Shown piece by piece: positions 31,915-34,695 of a stretch of DNA of 34,695 nucleotides. The notes below the pieces were generated by a model. The model was not told the DNA's origin, made no database searches, and saw nothing but the letters and a program-made list of their open reading frames with translations. The stretch is from positions 1 to 34,695 of the forward strand of contig JAHIZV010000226.1 of the NCBI GenBank assembly GCA_018814445.1, written 5' to 3'. This stretch comes from Verrucomicrobiota bacterium. GTDB taxonomy: Bacteria > Verrucomicrobiota > Kiritimatiellia > JAHIZV01. A program made the translations under genes and the position numbers. Every line of letters starts with the position of its first letter. The first letter of the stretch is position 1.

Positions 31915-32382
31915 ATGATATCGCTTGAAGGGAAGAAAGCCCCGGCATTCAGACTCGAAGGCAGTGACGGGAAGATGCATTCGCTGTCTGACTACGCGGG
32001 CAGGACCGTTGTTGTCTATTTCTACCCGAAAGACAACACCCCGGGATGCACCAAAGAGTCGTGTTCCTTCCGAGACCTGAATGCGGATATCCGGAAACTG
32101 GGAGCGGTCGTGCTGGGTGTGAGCAGAGACAACCTAAACTCTCACGACAAGTTCATTACCGATCATGGGCTCAACTTCACCCTCCTGTCAGATCCGGACC
32201 TGAAGATGATGAAAGCATACGGCGCCTGGGGTATGAAAACGATGTACGGCAAGGACGTTGAAGGAACCATCCGCTCGACTGTCGTCATCGGTCCTGACGG
32301 CAGAATCCTCAAGCACTGGCGCACCGTCAAGGACGCCGCAGAGCATCCTGAACAGGTAGTGGCACACCTGAAATCCCTGTAG
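31915..32382 (+). CDS. bcp: Thiol peroxidase Bcp/PrxQ
   Basis: The 155-residue protein is a peroxiredoxin of the Bcp/PrxQ group, which reduces hydrogen peroxide and organic hydroperoxides with thioredoxin in the cytoplasm. The peroxidatic cysteine is in YFYPKDNTPGCTKESCSFRD, with the resolving cysteine five residues later (CTKESC), the usual atypical two-cysteine arrangement. LGVSRDNLNSHDKF and LLSDPD are family motifs, and length is normal. It follows the DJ-1-like gene by 52 bases on the same strand, so a shared stress-related role is possible. Confidence 0.94.
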   Translation: MISLEGKKAPAFRLEGSDGKMHSLSDYAGRTVVVYFYPKDNTPGCTKESCSFRDLNADIRKLGAVVLGVSRDNLNSHDKFITDHGLNFTLLSDPDLKMMKAYGAWGMKTMYGKDVEGTIRSTVVIGPDGRILKHWRTVKDAAEHPEQVVAHLKSL

Positions 32383-32586
32383 ATAACCCCAACAGTGATT
32401 TTCCTCGACTAAGGATTAACACTAGCCAAGAATAGGGGCGGTGTGGATCAACACCTGTTCGGGGTGGCATGAATCAGACATCTACGCGTCTTTCTTTGGC
32501 GATCCGCTGTGGGCAACGCACGTTGCACGGTCGCATCATTCCTTTTGACTTTTCAACGTACTATTCAACAACAAACGGGGTGAACT

Positions 32587-34695
32587 ATGAAAGGTTCTCT
32601 TTCTTCATGTAGGACCGTCGGACTGGGAATCCTTTTCAGTCTTAACGCGCTGCTCCTGCCGGTTATGACGGCAAGCGGCGCTTTTCCTTTTTCAGATGAT
32701 TTCGAAAGCGGTCTGGCCAACTGGTCGACATCAGGAACATGGAACGTCAGCACGGAAGCTTCGCGTTCTCCCACGCATTCTGCCTCCGACAGTATCGGCA
32801 CATTCTACACGAACAACACGGATGCGTCGCTAACCATGGCATCTCCAATGAACCTGTCCACCGCGGTTCGCCCGGCGATGAGCTTCTTCTATCAAACTCT
32901 CCTGGAGGAGGATTACGACTATCTGTACGTTGAGATATCAACAAACGGCGGTCTCGCATGGACACAGTTGGACGCGCTGACGGGGGCGGAAAACGATTGG
33001 ACCCGAAGCCAGCAGGATCTTCTCGCCTACGCCGGCAAAGCGGATGTTCGCGTGCGCTTCCGTCTTGTCACGGATACCTCCGTCGTCATGGACGGTGTGA
33101 AGCTGGATGATATCGCCGTCGCGGAAGCCCCGGCTGCAGTTATCGTCTATGCATCCTCAACGAATCCGACTTCCACATCCGTGTCATGGACACCTTCCGC
33201 CGATCCCACATTCAGGAGCTACGAGATTTACCGGTCTCTGTCTTCAAATCTCATGCTCGAAACGGCGTATCATATCGGGCCTTTCGGCGCCGCCACAACC
33301 AGTCTGACTGACATCGCAGTCTCGCCCAAGACGAAGTACTGGTACCAGGTGATGGTGATGAACTCCAATAACCTGCACTCCCTGAGTCCAGTCGCCTCCG
33401 CGACGACGCCCGCAGGCATGGACTATCCTTTCCTCGACAACGGCGAAGGTGGAACGGGCATGTGGATAGCCGATCCGCGGTGGGCACTGAGTTCAGAAAG
33501 CGCGTACTCGGGCGCCAAAGCCTGGTCCGACTCCCCAGGCGGCGACTATTCAAACAACATGAACTCGGCGCTTCGCCTTTCAAGTCAGCTGGATCTCACG
33601 GGATCACAGCGTCCCGTCCTCTCCTTCAATCACCGCTACCATCTTCTTTCAGGGGACTCCGCCCTGGCAGAGGTCTCGACGAACAACGGGGCTTCCTGGA
33701 TCACACTTTCAAGCTACTCCAACGTAAGCAGCGACTGGCGGCGAGCGCGCTTCGACCTCACTCCGTACAAGAACACTACGGCCGCGCGCATTCGCTTCCG
33801 TATCACCACTGACGGGTCGGGCACGGCAGACGGCTGGCATGTCGATGACATCTCGGTCGCGGAGAAACCGGATCAAATGGGCGCTCCGGTCCTCTCTGAA
33901 GTTCAGTCCCACTCCATGCGCGTGAGCTGGGGCATGTACACGAACCAGCACTTCTCGCACTACGCGGTCTTTCGCTCCACAACACCCGGCGCCGGTATTA
34001 ACTCAACCCTCGTCACATCGGTATACGATATCGCAACAACGACATGTGTAGATACGGGTCTAGCACTCGACACAATCTACTACTACCGAGTCTATGCCGT
34101 GAACCTGTGGGGCACTTTCTCGGACGACAGCGCACTGGAAAGCCAGGAGCAGACGCTGAACAATCCTGCGCCTTTCACGGAAGACTTTGAGGGCTCTCTG
34201 GAATCCTGGAACTTCACAGGCAGTTGGGCGCCCTCCACGGATAGCGTACACGGCGGAACCTACTCACTGACGGAATCACCCGGAGCAAACTATACGAACA
34301 ACGCCTATGCCACGGCCCAGACCGCGGTCGATCTCTCAGGATCCGCGTGGCCAGTACTCGAGTTCTACGACCGGTACGACATCGCAGGCGGCGACTGGGG
34401 TTGGGTGGAAATCGCGCCCGAAGGGTCCGGCTGGACGCGCGTGTATACCGCCGCGGGCGAACAGACCAATTGGACCAGGCAAGTCATTGATTTAGTTCAA
34501 TGGAAGGCATACGACAATGTGCGTCTACGTTTCGTTTTCGACTCTGACGGATCGACGACTTCCGACGGATGGGCGATTGACGACGTGGTGGTACGCGAAC
34601 ACACGCCGCAGGCGATGCCCTACCCGTTCAAAGAGACGTTCGAAGACGGCATGACCAACTGGATCGCCGGAGGCTGGCAGGCGCAGAGCAACACG
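32587..34695 (+). CDS. Secreted MAM-like/fibronectin III repeat protein (3' end outside window)
   Basis: From ATG 32587 (GGGGTG five bases upstream) the frame is open for 703 codons to the right edge. A signal peptide covers about 1-32. Repeating modules follow: beta-sandwich MAM-like domains at about 34-180, 281-427 and 528-672, each opening with a (Y/F)PF..DFE.G...W...G.W pattern and closing with DG(W/V)x(V/I/L)DDIxVxE. A fourth begins at 678. Fibronectin type III domains lie at about 183-275 and 432-523, but none separates modules 3 and 4. Such proteins are cell-surface or secreted, with roles in adhesion or as part of exported hydrolases. No catalytic domain is visible in this part. Confidence 0.85.
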   Translation, partial: MKGSLSSCRTVGLGILFSLNALLLPVMTASGAFPFSDDFESGLANWSTSGTWNVSTEASRSPTHSASDSIGTFYTNNTDASLTMASPMNLSTAVRPAMSFFYQTLLEEDYDYLYVEISTNGGLAWTQLDALTGAENDWTRSQQDLLAYAGKADVRVRFRLVTDTSVVMDGVKLDDIAVAEAPAAVIVYASSTNPTSTSVSWTPSADPTFRSYEIYRSLSSNLMLETAYHIGPFGAATTSLTDIAVSPKTKYWYQVMVMNSNNLHSLSPVASATTPAGMDYPFLDNGEGGTGMWIADPRWALSSESAYSGAKAWSDSPGGDYSNNMNSALRLSSQLDLTGSQRPVLSFNHRYHLLSGDSALAEVSTNNGASWITLSSYSNVSSDWRRARFDLTPYKNTTAARIRFRITTDGSGTADGWHVDDISVAEKPDQMGAPVLSEVQSHSMRVSWGMYTNQHFSHYAVFRSTTPGAGINSTLVTSVYDIATTTCVDTGLALDTIYYYRVYAVNLWGTFSDDSALESQEQTLNNPAPFTEDFEGSLESWNFTGSWAPSTDSVHGGTYSLTESPGANYTNNAYATAQTAVDLSGSAWPVLEFYDRYDIAGGDWGWVEIAPEGSGWTRVYTAAGEQTNWTRQVIDLVQWKAYDNVRLRFVFDSDGSTTSDGWAIDDVVVREHTPQAMPYPFKETFEDGMTNWIAGGWQAQSNT

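Noticed and set aside
32505-32535. GCAACGCACGTTGC hairpin upstream of the MAM-like protein as a riboswitch
   Set aside because: It is a short stem only; no conserved riboswitch core or expression platform was recognised.

Overview
The window reads as a chromosomal segment of an uncultured, probably anaerobic bacterium of the PVC group (Kiritimatiellota, Lentisphaerota or Verrucomicrobiota). This is an inference. It rests on large secreted LamG/DUF2341 and MAM-like/Fn3 modular proteins, a CAAX-protease-like membrane protein of the type linked to PEP-CTERM/exosortase systems, large hybrid sensor kinases, and short-period (6-7 bp) low-complexity repeats at gene borders. No rRNA, tRNA, CRISPR array or complete insertion sequence was seen. 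Both window ends lie inside large secreted-protein genes.

Left part (1-7053, minus strand): the N-terminal 810 residues of a secreted LamG/DUF2341 protein, a PadR-type regulator, and an overlapping pair consisting of an exported GH13 glycosidase with starch-binding-like N-terminal domains followed by a class IV aminotransferase. Next (7467-9788, plus strand) comes a multi-PAS hybrid histidine kinase split by one in-frame amber codon in its third PAS domain. It is followed by a CPBP/CAAX-type membrane protease gene at 10323-11063.

Middle (11225-17110, minus strand): a tight, translationally coupled operon read as mazG - pyrK - pyrD - anchored protein of unknown function - pgpA - putative lipoprotein. 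It joins nucleotide-pool cleaning, the dihydroorotate dehydrogenase step of pyrimidine synthesis, and phosphatidylglycerol synthesis. Upstream are a HAD-fold protein that has lost its catalytic residues (17181-17906) and a 1083-residue hybrid kinase with a periplasmic solute-binding-type sensor (18109-21360).

Right part (21496-30657, plus strand): the most notable system, a variant of the anaerobic purine/urate-degradation and selenium-linked molybdenum-hydroxylase locus known from the E. coli ygfK-ssnA-ygfM-xdhD and ygeWXY-hyuA gene sets. Present are ssnA, a ygfM-like FAD subunit, an xdhD-like [2Fe-2S]/molybdenum hydroxylase, and ygeY. A fold-type II PLP enzyme that is not recognisably YgeX stands where the diaminopropionate ammonia-lyase would be expected. 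A Phd/PIN toxin-antitoxin pair sits inside the cluster, between ssnA and ygfM, and a ribbon-helix-helix/PIN pair sits directly after ygeY. Both antitoxin genes have a promoter-like element so close to the start codon that the mRNA would be leaderless or nearly so, with a palindrome overlapping the promoter. The window then holds a DJ-1/PfpI gene with an in-frame internal deletion, a Bcp/PrxQ peroxiredoxin, and the start of a secreted MAM-like/Fn3 repeat protein.

Three sites (15490-15524, 21394-21442, 27813-27847) carry 7-bp periodic repeats and a fourth (24640-24704) carries a 6-bp periodic inverted repeat. One of them has become the C-terminal coding sequence of pyrK.
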